Below are positions 42,472-52,300 of a stretch of 64,000 bases of DNA, piece after piece; position 1 is the stretch's first letter, and the number at the start of each line of letters is the position of its first letter. Under the pieces are notes generated by a model that was not told where the DNA came from, ran no database searches, and saw only the letters and a list, made by a program, of their open reading frames with translations. The translations under genes and the position numbers were made by a program. Source of the DNA: Rhizobiaceae bacterium (lineage in GTDB: Bacteria; Pseudomonadota; Alphaproteobacteria; Rhizobiales; Rhizobiaceae); assembly GCA_019635695.1 (NCBI GenBank), contig JAHBYZ010000006.1:62001-126000 (forward strand), written 5' to 3'.

Positions 42472-43989
42472 GTGGGCCAGCTCGAAGACAACATCGCCAA
42501 GGCGCAAGGATTCCTCGCGCGGTTCGCCCGCGACGGCGTGAAGAACCACATCGCCGGGGAGGCGGTCGACGCCGCCGACGGCACGACCTTCGAGACGATA
42601 TCGCCGGTCGACCTGAAGCCGCTCGCCCGGGTTGCGCACGGCAAGGCGGCCGACATCGACCGCGCCGCCAGGGCGGCGAAGGCGGCATTCCCGGCCTGGG
42701 CGGCCATGCCCGGCGACCAGCGCAAGAAGCTGCTGCACAAAATCGCCGACGCCATCGTGGCGCGCGCCGAGGAGATCGCCTTCGTCGAGTGCATGGACAC
42801 CGGCCAGGCCTACAAGTTCATGTCGAAGGCCGCACTCCGCGGCGCGGAGAACTTCCGCTTCTATGCCGACCGCGCGCCGGAAGCCCGCGACGGCCGTTCG
42901 ATCCGCACCGAAGGGCAGATGAACATCACCACCCGGCAGCCCATCGGCCCGGTGGGCGTCATCACGCCGTGGAACACCCCGTTCATGCTGTCGACGTGGA
43001 AGATCGCGCCGGCGCTCGCCGCCGGCTGCACCATCGTGCACAAGCCGGCCGAGCTGTCGCCGCTGACGGCGCGGCTGCTGGTCGAGATCGCTGAGGAAGC
43101 CGGGCTGCCGAAGGGCGTGTGGAACCTCGTCAACGGCTTTGGCGAGGACGCCGGCAAGGCGCTGACCGAGCATCCCGACATCAAGGCGATCGGCTTCGTC
43201 GGCGAGAGCCGCACCGGCTCGCTCATCATGAAGCAGGGCGCCAATACGCTGAAGCGCGTGCATTTCGAGCTCGGTGGCAAGAACCCGGTGATCGTGTTCG
43301 CCGATGCCGACCTGGAGCGCGCTGCGGATGCCGCCGTCTTCATGATCTACTCGCTCAACGGCGAGCGCTGCACCTCGTCGTCGCGCCTTCTGGTCGAGGC
43401 GTCGATCCACGACGCCTTCACCGCCAAGGTCGCGGAGAAGGCCAAGCGCATCAAGATCGGCCACCCGCTCGATCCCTCGACGGTCATCGGTCCGCTGGTG
43501 CATCCCGAGCACGAGAAGAAGGTGCTGTCCTACGTCGATATCGCACGCAATGAAGGCGCGACCATCGCCGCCGGCGGGGCGAAGGCGGACGGCCCGGGCG
43601 GCGGCTGCTACGTGCAGCCGACGCTGTTCACCAACGCCAACAACGGCATGCGCATCGCGCAGGAAGAAATCTTCGGGCCTGTGCTGACGGCGATCCCGTT
43701 CAAGGACGAGGCCGAGGCGCTTTCGCTCGCCAACGACGTTCAGTACGGACTGGCGGGCTATCTGTGGACCGGCGACGTCACGCGCGCCTTCCGTTTCTCC
43801 GAGGCCCTGGATGCAGGCATGATCTGGGTGAATTCGGAGAACGTGCGCCACCTGCCGACGCCGTTCGGCGGCGTCAAGGCGTCCGGCATCGGTCGCGACG
43901 GAGGCGACTGGTCGTTCGATTTCTACATGGAAACCAAGAACATCGCCTTTGCGACGACGGCGCACGCCATCACCAAACTGGGCGGCTGA
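42472..43989 (+). CDS. hpaE: 5-carboxymethyl-2-hydroxymuconate semialdehyde dehydrogenase
   Basis: ALDH-superfamily enzyme, 505 aa, with Glu266 in FELGGKNP and Cys300 in NGERCTSSSR, both normal for HpaE. It oxidises the ring-cleavage semialdehyde to 5-carboxymethyl-2-hydroxymuconate with NAD+. The start is GTG after GAGAGGACGG, 13 nt behind hpaF. Assignment to HpaE rather than another ALDH rests on sequence style and on its position between hpaF and hpaD. Confidence 0.9.
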   Translation: MGQLEDNIAKAQGFLARFARDGVKNHIAGEAVDAADGTTFETISPVDLKPLARVAHGKAADIDRAARAAKAAFPAWAAMPGDQRKKLLHKIADAIVARAEEIAFVECMDTGQAYKFMSKAALRGAENFRFYADRAPEARDGRSIRTEGQMNITTRQPIGPVGVITPWNTPFMLSTWKIAPALAAGCTIVHKPAELSPLTARLLVEIAEEAGLPKGVWNLVNGFGEDAGKALTEHPDIKAIGFVGESRTGSLIMKQGANTLKRVHFELGGKNPVIVFADADLERAADAAVFMIYSLNGERCTSSSRLLVEASIHDAFTAKVAEKAKRIKIGHPLDPSTVIGPLVHPEHEKKVLSYVDIARNEGATIAAGGAKADGPGGGCYVQPTLFTNANNGMRIAQEEIFGPVLTAIPFKDEAEALSLANDVQYGLAGYLWTGDVTRAFRFSEALDAGMIWVNSENVRHLPTPFGGVKASGIGRDGGDWSFDFYMETKNIAFATTAHAITKLGG

Positions 43990-44070
43990 ACGCCGGACGG
44001 TTGAGCGAAATCAAGGACGAAGACCTGACCGTCGCCAAGTCTCGGCAGCGACGGCCACGGAGGAAAGACG

Positions 44071-45051
44071 ATGCCCGAACCGAAACCCAATCTCTATCCC
44101 GCCTTCAACATCGTGCGGCTTTCGCATGTCGAGTTCGTGGTGAAGGACCTCGCCGCCAGCAAGGCGTTCTACGTCGACACGCTCGGCCTGCAGGTCACCC
44201 ACGAGGATGGCGAGCGCGTCTGCCTGCGCGCCATGGAGGAGCGCGGCCACCACTGCATCGTGCTGAAGAAAGGTGCGGAGCCGGTGGCCAACGTTCTCGG
44301 CTTCAAGGTCTATCAGGAAGAAGAGCTCGACAAGGCCAAGACCTGGTTCGAAGGCAAGGGGCTCAAGACCTCGTGGGTCGAGCGGCCGCATCAGGGCCGC
44401 ACGCTGCGCACCACCGACCACCAGGGCATTCCGCTGGAGTTCTATTTCCAGATGGAGCGCCTGCCGCGCATCCACCAAAAATACGCGCTCTATCGCGGCG
44501 TGAAGCCGCTGCGCATCGATCACTTCAACATGTTCTCGACGAATGTCGACCGCTCGGTGGAATTCTACAACGAGATGGGATTCCGCCTCACCGAGTACAC
44601 GGAGGACGCGCAGACCGGGAAGATGTGGGCGGCGTGGATGCACCGCAAAGGCGGCGTCCATGACGTCGCCTTCACGAACGGCCGCGGCCCGCGCCTGCAC
44701 CACACCGCCTTCTGGGTGCCGACGCCGCTCAACATCATCGACCTGCTCGACCTGATGTCGACCACCGGCTATCTCGCCAATATCGAGCGCGGCCCGGGCC
44801 GGCACGGCATTTCCAACGCCTTCTTCCTCTACATCCGCGACCCCGATGGCCACCGCATCGAGATCTACTGCTCGGACTACCAGACGGTCGATCCCGACCA
44901 CGAGCCGATCAAGTGGGACCTGAAGGACCCGCAGCGCCAGACGCTGTGGGGCGCGCCGGCGCCGAAGAGCTGGTTCGAGGAGGGCACGACGTTCCCCGGC
45001 GTTGCCGTCACCGAGCCGGAGCTCAAGGCCCAGCCGATCGTGGCGCCGTAG
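44071..45051 (+). CDS. hpaD: 3,4-dihydroxyphenylacetate 2,3-dioxygenase (homoprotocatechuate dioxygenase)
   Basis: Type I extradiol dioxygenase of the vicinal-oxygen-chelate fold, 326 aa. Metal ligands by alignment from memory with the Brevibacterium enzyme are His151 (RIDHF), His211 (LHHTAF) and Glu264 (HRIEIY); His197 and His245 match its acid-base residues. It opens the ring of homoprotocatechuate next to the hydroxyls using Fe(II) or Mn(II) and O2. A CACGGAGGAAAG ribosome site precedes the ATG. It is preceded by hpaE (81-nt gap) and ends 1 nt before hpaG. Confidence 0.93.
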   Translation: MPEPKPNLYPAFNIVRLSHVEFVVKDLAASKAFYVDTLGLQVTHEDGERVCLRAMEERGHHCIVLKKGAEPVANVLGFKVYQEEELDKAKTWFEGKGLKTSWVERPHQGRTLRTTDHQGIPLEFYFQMERLPRIHQKYALYRGVKPLRIDHFNMFSTNVDRSVEFYNEMGFRLTEYTEDAQTGKMWAAWMHRKGGVHDVAFTNGRGPRLHHTAFWVPTPLNIIDLLDLMSTTGYLANIERGPGRHGISNAFFLYIRDPDGHRIEIYCSDYQTVDPDHEPIKWDLKDPQRQTLWGAPAPKSWFEEGTTFPGVAVTEPELKAQPIVAP

Positions 45052-45052
45052 G

Positions 45053-45931
45053 ATGAGCGTCATGCGCCCCCGCCTCGTCGCTTTCACCGCCGGCGGCAAG
45101 AGCCGGTACGGGCTCTACCGCGACGACGGCGTCACCGATCTGTCGCCGCACTACGGCAAGCAGTGGCCGACGCTGCGGGAGGCGATCGAGGCCGGGGCGC
45201 TGATGAAGCTCGCGGAGGAAGGGCAGCGCATCGCCCCGGAATTCGCGCATGACGAGATCGCCCACGCGATTCCCGTGCCGGCGCCCGAAAAGATCATCTG
45301 CGTCGGCGTGAACTTCCCGGACCGCAACGAGGAATACAAGGACGCGCAGGCGGCGGCGACCAACCCGTCGCTGTTCGTGCGCTTCCCGCGCTCCTTCGTC
45401 GGCCACGGGCAGCCGATCCTGCGGCCGTTCGTTTCGCCGCAGTTTGACTATGAGGGCGAGATCGTCATCGTCATCGGCAAGGCCGGCCGCCACATCGCCG
45501 AACGCGACGCGCTGTCCCACATCGCCGCCATCTCGCTCGCCAACGAGGGCTCGGTGCGCGACTGGCTGCGCCACGCCAAGTTCAACGTCACGCAGGGCAA
45601 GAACTTCGACGCTTCGGGTTCCATCGGCCCCTGGCTGATTCCGTTCGAGGGCGAGGCGCAGATCGCCGACATCCAGTTGCAGACTCGCGTCAATGGCGAG
45701 GTGCGCCAGAATGACCGCACGTCGCGGATGACCTACTCCTTCCGCAAGCTGATCGCCTATATTTCCACCTTCGCTACGCTGGTGCCCGGCGACGTCATCC
45801 TGACCGGCACGCCGACGGGGGCGGGCGCGCGCTTCGACCCGCCGAAATGGCTGGTGCCGGGCGACGTGGTCGAGGTCGAGGCGGACGGCATCGGGCTGCT
45901 CTCCAACGCGGTCGCGGACGAGCCCCGATGA
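45053..45931 (+). CDS. hpaG: Fumarylacetoacetate hydrolase-family HpaG-like decarboxylase/isomerase
   Basis: FAH-fold enzyme, 292 aa from ATG 45053 (a second ATG three codons on is possible). The metal-binding region is FDYEGEIVIVIGKAGRHI and the C-terminal YISTFATLVPGDVILTGTPTG is the family signature. In homoprotocatechuate operons this family performs decarboxylation of 5-oxopent-3-ene-1,2,5-tricarboxylate and isomerisation of the product. E. coli HpaG has two such domains; here there is one, so one of the two steps may be done by a separate or promiscuous enzyme. It overlaps hpaH by ATGATGA. Confidence 0.83.
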   Translation: MSVMRPRLVAFTAGGKSRYGLYRDDGVTDLSPHYGKQWPTLREAIEAGALMKLAEEGQRIAPEFAHDEIAHAIPVPAPEKIICVGVNFPDRNEEYKDAQAAATNPSLFVRFPRSFVGHGQPILRPFVSPQFDYEGEIVIVIGKAGRHIAERDALSHIAAISLANEGSVRDWLRHAKFNVTQGKNFDASGSIGPWLIPFEGEAQIADIQLQTRVNGEVRQNDRTSRMTYSFRKLIAYISTFATLVPGDVILTGTPTGAGARFDPPKWLVPGDVVEVEADGIGLLSNAVADEPR

Positions 45932-46731
45932 TGAGCCCGGCCGAGATCGACGCAGCCGCCCGCGCCCTCGATGGTGCGGAGCGCAGCCGCAAGCAGATCG
46001 GCCTGCTCAGCCTTGCCCATGCAGGCATGGACATGGACGACGCCTACGCGGTGCAGGCGGCTTGGATGGAGCTGAAGCGCGCCGCCGGCCGCAGGATCAT
46101 CGGCCGCAAGATCGGGCTGACGTCCAAGGCGATGCAGCAGGCGCTGAACATCGACATTCCCGATTCGGGCATCCTGCTCGACGACATGCTGTTCGCCGAC
46201 GGCGCGACTGTTCCCGCCGGGCGCTTCATCCAGCCGCGCATCGAGGCCGAGATCGCCTTCGTGATGAAAGCGCCGCTCAGGGGGCCGGGCGTCACGCCGG
46301 CCGATGTGATCGCGGCGACCGACTACGTGCAGCCGTCGCTGGAGATCCTCGACACGCGCATCCTGCGGGTCGATCCGGAAACGAAGAAGACGCGCACGGT
46401 GTTCGACACCATCGCCGACAACGCCGCCAATGCCGGCATCGTGCTCGGTGGCCGGAGGCTGAAGCCGGGTGAGGCCGACCTGCGCTGGATGGGCGCGATC
46501 GTCTCCCGCAACGGCGAGGTCGAGGAAACCGGCCTTGGCGCCGGTGTGCTCGACGATCCCGCGCTGTCCATGGCCTGGCTCGCCAACCGGCTGGCGCAGT
46601 ATGGCGACCAGATCCACGCGAGCGAGATCGTGCTGTCGGGCTCGTTCATCCGGCCGGTGGAATGCCCGCCGGGGTCCAAGATCGTTGCCGATTTCGGGCC
46701 GTACGGAACGGTCAGCTGCGACTTCGAGTAG
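45928..46731 (+). CDS. hpaH: 2-oxo-hept-4-ene-1,7-dioate hydratase
   Basis: Hydratase of 267 aa, the length I know for HpaH, with the MhpD-like layout: RIIGRKIGLTSKAMQQ, the metal-site FIQPRIEAEIAFVM and the C-terminal ILSGSFIRPVE. It adds water to 2-oxo-hept-4-ene-1,7-dioate to give the aldolase substrate. The start overlaps the hpaG stop (ATGATGA). The expected next gene, the HpaI aldolase, is absent; the convergent DUF4258-DUF2283 gene follows within 4 nt. Confidence 0.9.
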   Translation: MMSPAEIDAAARALDGAERSRKQIGLLSLAHAGMDMDDAYAVQAAWMELKRAAGRRIIGRKIGLTSKAMQQALNIDIPDSGILLDDMLFADGATVPAGRFIQPRIEAEIAFVMKAPLRGPGVTPADVIAATDYVQPSLEILDTRILRVDPETKKTRTVFDTIADNAANAGIVLGGRRLKPGEADLRWMGAIVSRNGEVEETGLGAGVLDDPALSMAWLANRLAQYGDQIHASEIVLSGSFIRPVECPPGSKIVADFGPYGTVSCDFE

Positions 46732-46734
46732 AGG

Positions 46735-47193
46735 TCAGGCCGCTTCGCCGAGCAGTTCGGCCGAAAGTTGCGCTCGCGCGTCCAGAAGTTCGATCCCTAC
46801 GATCCGGCCTTCGGCGTCGTAGTCAAACACGATATCGTGCGAGATTTCCGCGCTTTCGAGCACCTTGGCAGGCGATAGACGCAGGTAGGCAGCGTTGTCT
46901 TCGGGGCGATATGTGATCTTCGGCGTCATGTCCGTCGCTTCGCGTTCCTGTCGAAGAACACCGTCAATAATACGGATTTCCGTCGGCGTTTCAAAGCACG
47001 CAGCGCGGAGTACCCGCCCGCCATGCTCAGCGATCGTCCGAAAACGGCGCTCTACACCGGTGCGATAAGGGTCTATCTCGACCCAGTCGGGCGAGCGTGC
47101 CGCGCGCTCGAGCCACTCCATCGGCAATTCGCGTTCCGCCAGCGCATCGAGCGCGTGCTTTGTCAGCAGGAGGGGCTTGGTGGCCGGTGCCAT
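46735..47193 (-). CDS. DUF4258-DUF2283 fusion protein
   Basis: Protein of 152 aa with two small domains normally encoded by separate adjacent genes. Residues 1-85 match DUF4258 (LTKHALDALAERELP, DPYRTGVERRF). Residues 89-152 match DUF2283 (ITYRPEDNAAYLRLS, DIVFDYDAEGRIVGIELLD) and begin at Met89, the usual start of free DUF2283 proteins. Such pairs resemble toxin-antitoxin-like modules, but no activity is established. Here no stop separates them; Met89 lies in ATGAC, where a one-base shift would give an ATGA overlap. It starts 4 nt after the carboxylase gene. Confidence 0.72.
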   Translation of the reverse strand: MAPATKPLLLTKHALDALAERELPMEWLERAARSPDWVEIDPYRTGVERRFRTIAEHGGRVLRAACFETPTEIRIIDGVLRQEREATDMTPKITYRPEDNAAYLRLSPAKVLESAEISHDIVFDYDAEGRIVGIELLDARAQLSAELLGEAA

Positions 47194-47197
47194 CCCC

Positions 47198-49138
47198 TCA
47201 CTCTTCGAAACTTACCAGCACCGTTCCTTCCGTCACCTGCGCGCCCTCTGACGCAATCGCGGCGACAACCCCATCGCGCGGTGCGGCGATGGCGTGCTCC
47301 ATCTTCATCGCCTCCAGCACCAGCAACGGCTGGCCCTTCTTCACCGCGTCGCCCACCGCCGCGCGTACGATCTTGACCAGTCCCGGCATCGGTGCGCGCA
47401 GGCTGCCCGCGGCGGCGCCCGCCTCGTCGGCGGCGTCGAGCGGGTCGCGGACGGTGAAGTTGCGTGGGATCGCGCCGTCGAACACGGTGATGTGCCCCGG
47501 CCAGCGCGCCAGCCGCACCGCGCCGGGGCGCACGGTGTAGGCGGCGTCTGCAATCGCCACGCGATAGCCGGCGCCCGAGGCCGAGATCGCGGCGGAGACC
47601 TGCTCCTCGCCGACGCCGATGGCCACCAGATGCTCCAGTGGCGTGAAATGCGCATAGCCGGCGAAGGCATGCCACGGGTCGAGCGACGGGCCAGCCGTCG
47701 CGTCCACGCCTGCCGCGGCCAGCGCCGCGGCGGCGATGTCTGCGCCCCGGGGCGCGCCGGTGGCGGTCAGCGCCTCCTGATGCCGCGCGATCAGCCCCGT
47801 GTCGACGTCGCCGGCTGCGAAGTCGGGATCGCTCGCCAAGGCCGCGAGGAATGCGGTGTTGACGGTCGAGCCGGCCACCTCGGTGCGCGCCAGCACGTCA
47901 GACAGCGCGGCGAGCGTCGCCGGCCGGTCGGCGGCGTGCACCACAAGCTTGGCGATCATCGGGTCATAGAATGGCGAGATCTGGTCGCCCTGCCGCACGC
48001 CGGTCTCGACGCGCAGCGCAGCACTGGCGGGCGCGGCCTCGGGAAAGCGCAAATGGTGCAGCGTGCCGGTCGCCGGCAGGAAGCCTTTCGCCGCGTCCTC
48101 GGCATAGAGCCGCGCCTCGAAGGCGTGGCCGGAAAGGCGAATCTCGTCTTGCGTCCTCGGCAGCTTCTCGCCGGCCGCGACGCGCAATTGCCATTCCACG
48201 AGGTCCAGCCCGGTCACCATCTCGGTAACAGGATGCTCTACCTGCAGTCGTGTGTTCATCTCCATGAACCAGAAGCGGTCGGGCCGCAGCCCTTGCGAGG
48301 CATCGACGATGAACTCGATGGTGCCGGCGCCCGAATAGGCTATGGCCTTGGCCGCCTTCACCGCCGCGTCGGTCATCGCCTTGCGCATGGCGTCCGTCAT
48401 GCCGGGCGCGGGCGCCTCCTCGATCACCTTCTGGTGACGGCGCTGCGCAGAGCAGTCGCGCTCATATAGATGCACGGCGTTGCCGTGGTTGTCGCCGAAC
48501 ACCTGCACCTCGATATGGCGCGGCTTTTCGACATATTTCTCAACCAGCACCCGGTCGTCGCCGAACGAAGCCTTGGCCTCGCGCCGCGCCGCCGCCAGCG
48601 CCTCGGCGAAGTCGTCGGGGTGGTCGACCTTGCGCATCCCCTTGCCGCCGCCGCCGGCGCGCGCCTTGATGAGCACCGGATAGCCGATCTCGCGCGCCTT
48701 CGGCGCCAGCACGACGATCTCCTGCGCCTCGCCGTGATAGCCTGGCACGACTGGCACGCCGGCTTTCTCCATCAGCCGTTTCGCCGCGTCCTTGAGGCCC
48801 ATGGCGCGGATCGACGCAGACGACGGGCCGATGAAGACCAGCCCGGCGGCCTCCACCTGGTCGACGAAGCCGGGATTCTCCGACAGGAATCCGTAGCCGG
48901 GATGGATCGCCTGCGCGCCGCAAGCCTTCGCAGCTTCGATAATGCGGTCGGCGCGCAGGTAACTCTCGCCGACCGGCGAGCCGCCGATATGCACCGCCTC
49001 GTCGGCCATAGCGACATGCATGGCCTTCGCATCCGCGTCCGAATAGACCGCGACGGTGGCAACGCCCATGCGCCGCGCGGTGCGCATCACGCGACAGGCA
49101 ATCTCGCCGCGATTGGCGATCAGGATCTTCTTGAACAG
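47198..49138 (-). CDS. Biotin-dependent acyl-CoA carboxylase alpha subunit (methylcrotonyl/propionyl type), CTG start
   Basis: Biotin carboxylase plus biotinyl domain, 646 aa. The N-terminal KKILIANRGEIACRV is preceded by CTG, which occupies exactly the place of the family's initiator Met and has GGGAGG five bases upstream; no ATG, GTG or TTG lies in frame before it. The next start, GTG at 49090, would delete the first strand and GEIACR. The ATP-grasp region has KARAGGGGKGMR and MEMNTRLQVEHPVTE; biotin is carried by Lys612 in EAMKMEH. It carboxylates biotin for transfer to an acyl-CoA by a beta subunit, not present in the window. Sequence style favours 3-methylcrotonyl-CoA carboxylase. Confidence 0.88.
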   Translation of the reverse strand: MFKKILIANRGEIACRVMRTARRMGVATVAVYSDADAKAMHVAMADEAVHIGGSPVGESYLRADRIIEAAKACGAQAIHPGYGFLSENPGFVDQVEAAGLVFIGPSSASIRAMGLKDAAKRLMEKAGVPVVPGYHGEAQEIVVLAPKAREIGYPVLIKARAGGGGKGMRKVDHPDDFAEALAAARREAKASFGDDRVLVEKYVEKPRHIEVQVFGDNHGNAVHLYERDCSAQRRHQKVIEEAPAPGMTDAMRKAMTDAAVKAAKAIAYSGAGTIEFIVDASQGLRPDRFWFMEMNTRLQVEHPVTEMVTGLDLVEWQLRVAAGEKLPRTQDEIRLSGHAFEARLYAEDAAKGFLPATGTLHHLRFPEAAPASAALRVETGVRQGDQISPFYDPMIAKLVVHAADRPATLAALSDVLARTEVAGSTVNTAFLAALASDPDFAAGDVDTGLIARHQEALTATGAPRGADIAAAALAAAGVDATAGPSLDPWHAFAGYAHFTPLEHLVAIGVGEEQVSAAISASGAGYRVAIADAAYTVRPGAVRLARWPGHITVFDGAIPRNFTVRDPLDAADEAGAAAGSLRAPMPGLVKIVRAAVGDAVKKGQPLLVLEAMKMEHAIAAPRDGVVAAIASEGAQVTEGTVLVSFEE

Positions 49139-49338
49139 CGCCGCCTCCCTCGTCTGTGCCAGACCTGTTTGCGCCCAGTTGGACGCGATGGCGCCCGACT
49201 GTCAACGCGCGGTCAATTGCCAGCCTCGGGCAAGTTACACCCGCTAGGGTCTGCCGCCGTTCGCTCGCCGCAGCCCCGGCGCGCGTCCTGCATGCCGTGC
49301 GGCGGGGAACCCCGGCCGCGCTCCAGTCCCGGGGGACC

Positions 49339-52300
49339 ATGACCACAATACCCTCATTGACCGTCATGCAGATCAGGGCCCTGCCGGCCTCGGTGATCGC
49401 CGGCTGGACGACCGAGGATGTCGAGGCGCTGAACGCCGCGCAGGTCGGTGCGCTGTCGTCCACGCAGGTCGCGGCATTGTCGACCGACGGCGTCGCCACG
49501 CTGAGCGCAGGCCAACTCGCGGCCATATCGACCAGAGCCATGGTCGGGCTGACGATCGACCAACTCGCCGTGCTTACCGCGGACAGCGTCGCCAGCCTGC
49601 AGAAGGCGCAGGTGTCGGCCTTGCGCACGACCCAGATCGCCGCGCTGTCGGCCACGCAGACCGAAGCGCTGACCGCCACTCAGGTATCGGGCCTGAGCTC
49701 CGCGCAACTCGCAGCGCTCGGCATCGAAGACCTGGAGGGCTTCTCGACTGAAGACATGGCGGCGATCACACCGCAGGCGATGCGCGGGCTGTCGGCGCAG
49801 GCGGTAGCCGCGCTGAGCACGGAGCAGGTCACGGCGCTCGGGCCGGGACAGCTGGCCGCGCTGACGGCGGGCCAGGTTGGTGCCATCACCGCCGAACAGA
49901 TCGGCGCGCTCGGCACCGCGCAGCTCGGCGCGCTAAGCGCCACTCAGCTCGGCGCGCTGTCGAGCGACGCCATCGCCGGGCTTTCCGAAACCCAGATCGC
50001 CGCGCTCGGCACGCGGTCGGTGTCTGGCTTCACGCCGTCGCAGGTGGCCGCTTTCACCGATGAGCAGCTGCAGGCGTTGACCCCCGCGCAGGTCACGAGC
50101 CTCACCGCCAGGCAGGTCGCCGAAATCACGCCCGAGAAGCTCGCAAGCCTGTCGCCAGCGGCGGTCGCGGCGATCAGCCCGAAGGCGCTGCCGGGCCTGT
50201 CCGCGCCGCAGATCGCGGCACTGACGGCAGAGCAGTTCGCAGCGCTTTCGCCCGGCCAGATCGGGGTCCTGAAGCCCAATCAGATCGCCGCCCTCGACCC
50301 TTCGCACATTGCGGCGATGACGCAGACGCAGGCTTCCGCGTTGAGGTCTCCGCAGGTCGCCGCGCTCTCGACAGATGCGGTCGCGGCGTTGTCCGCGACG
50401 CAGATCGCCGCCCTCGACCCGAAGGCGGTGGTGGGTTTCACCACGACCCAGCTTTCCGGCTTCTCGGCGCAGCAAGCGGACGCGCTGACGACGGCGCAGC
50501 TGGGGCGTCTCAACGCGACGCAGGTTTCCGCGCTTGGCTCGACCAACCTCGCGGCGCTTTCCGCCGCAGATATAGCCGCCATCAATCCGACCGCGCTTTC
50601 AGGTGTTCCGACCGAACTCGTCGCGGCCCTGAGCCTCGAGCAGGTCGCCGCGCTGACGCCCGGCCAGGTGTCGGCGCTGAAGGCAAGCCAGATCGGGGCG
50701 CTGAGCGCACAGCAGCTCGACGTGCTCGGAATCGCGCAGATCGGGGCGCTGAGCGGCACGCAGGTCGCAGCCATCTCGGCGGAAAAGTTCGGAGGGCTCT
50801 CCGCCGAGCAGGTCGGTGCCTTGAGCACACGGGCCGTGGCAGGCCTTTCCCCTGCCCAGATCGCCGAGCTGACACCCACGCAGGCATCGGCGCTGACCGC
50901 GGCTCAGATCGGCAGTCTGCGCGCCGCGCAGGTCGCCGCCCTGACCGCGCCCGTGCTGGAGACCTTCCCGGCCGCCAACATCGCGGCGATCAATCTTGCC
51001 GCGATCCCCGGCCTCTCTGCCGCAAACGTCACCGCGCTGACGACGCAGCAGGTGTCGGCGCTGACGCCGGCCCAGATATCGCGGCTGACGACCAGCCAAA
51101 TCGCTTCGCTCGGCGCATCGCAGGTGGAGGCGCTGACGACGCCGCAGGTCGGCGCGCTGAGCGGCGTCCAGGTCGCTTCGCTGCCGCTCGAAAGCCTCGC
51201 TGCGCTTTCCGCCGGGCAGATTGCCGCGCTCGGCAACCGTGCCGTCGCAGGCCTGACGGCGACGCAGGTCGCGGCGCTCACGCCGGCTCAGGTCGACGCC
51301 CTGTCGAGCGCGCAGGTCGGCGCGCTGACGGCCGGCCAGCTGGGGGCGCTCGGACCAGAAGCTCTGGCATCGTTTTCGACGCAGGACATCGCGGCGATCA
51401 ACGTGAAGGCGCTACCGGGGCTGGCGCCGGGCAACGTCGCCGCGCTCGCGCCGGACCAGGTTGCCGCGTTGACGCCCGCCCAGATCACGGCGCTGAAGGC
51501 CAGTCAGGTCGCGGCGCTCGGCGGGGCGCAGGTCGAGGCGCTGGCGGCCGCGCAGCTGCGCAGCCTGAGCGCGACGCAGGTCGCCGCGCTTTCGCCCGAC
51601 GCGGTCGCTGCGCTTTCGACGGAGCAGATCGCGGCGCTGGCGCCCAAGGCCGTCGCCGGCTTCACCCCCGACCAGTTCGCCGCACTCTCCGTCTCGCAGG
51701 TCGAGGCGCTGGCGCCCTCGCAGATCGCGGCGCTGACCCCGGCGCAGGTCGCCGCGCTCTCGCCGGCCGCGCTCTCGACCTTCTCGACCGCCGACATCGC
51801 GGCGATCAGCGTGCGGTCGGTCGCCAGCCTGTCGGCGGAGAACGTCGCCGCCCTCACGCCCGAGCAACTGGCCGCCGTGACATCGGCACAGGTCGCCGCG
51901 CTGAAGCCGGAACAGGCGGCGGCGCTGAACCCTTCGCAGGTTGCCGCGCTGTCGACAACGCAGGTCCGCGCCCTGACCGGCGCGCAACTTGCCGCGCTTT
52001 CGGCGGACAGCGTCGCGGCGCTGTCGACCGACCAGATCGCCGCGCTCAACCCACGATCGATTTCCGGGATCACCGCCGCGCAGATCGCATCGCTGACCAG
52101 CGCGCAGGCCGAAGCGCTCACGGCGGCGCAGGTCGGGGGACTCAACGCGGCGCAGGTCACTGCCTTCAGCACCGTCAACCTGCAGACCTTCGCGCCCGAG
52201 GACATCGCGGCGATCGCGGTCGGCGCCATCTCCGGATTGTCGGGGGAGGATATTGCGGCCTTCTCGGTCGAGCAGATTTCGGCGCTGACGCCGGGCCAGG

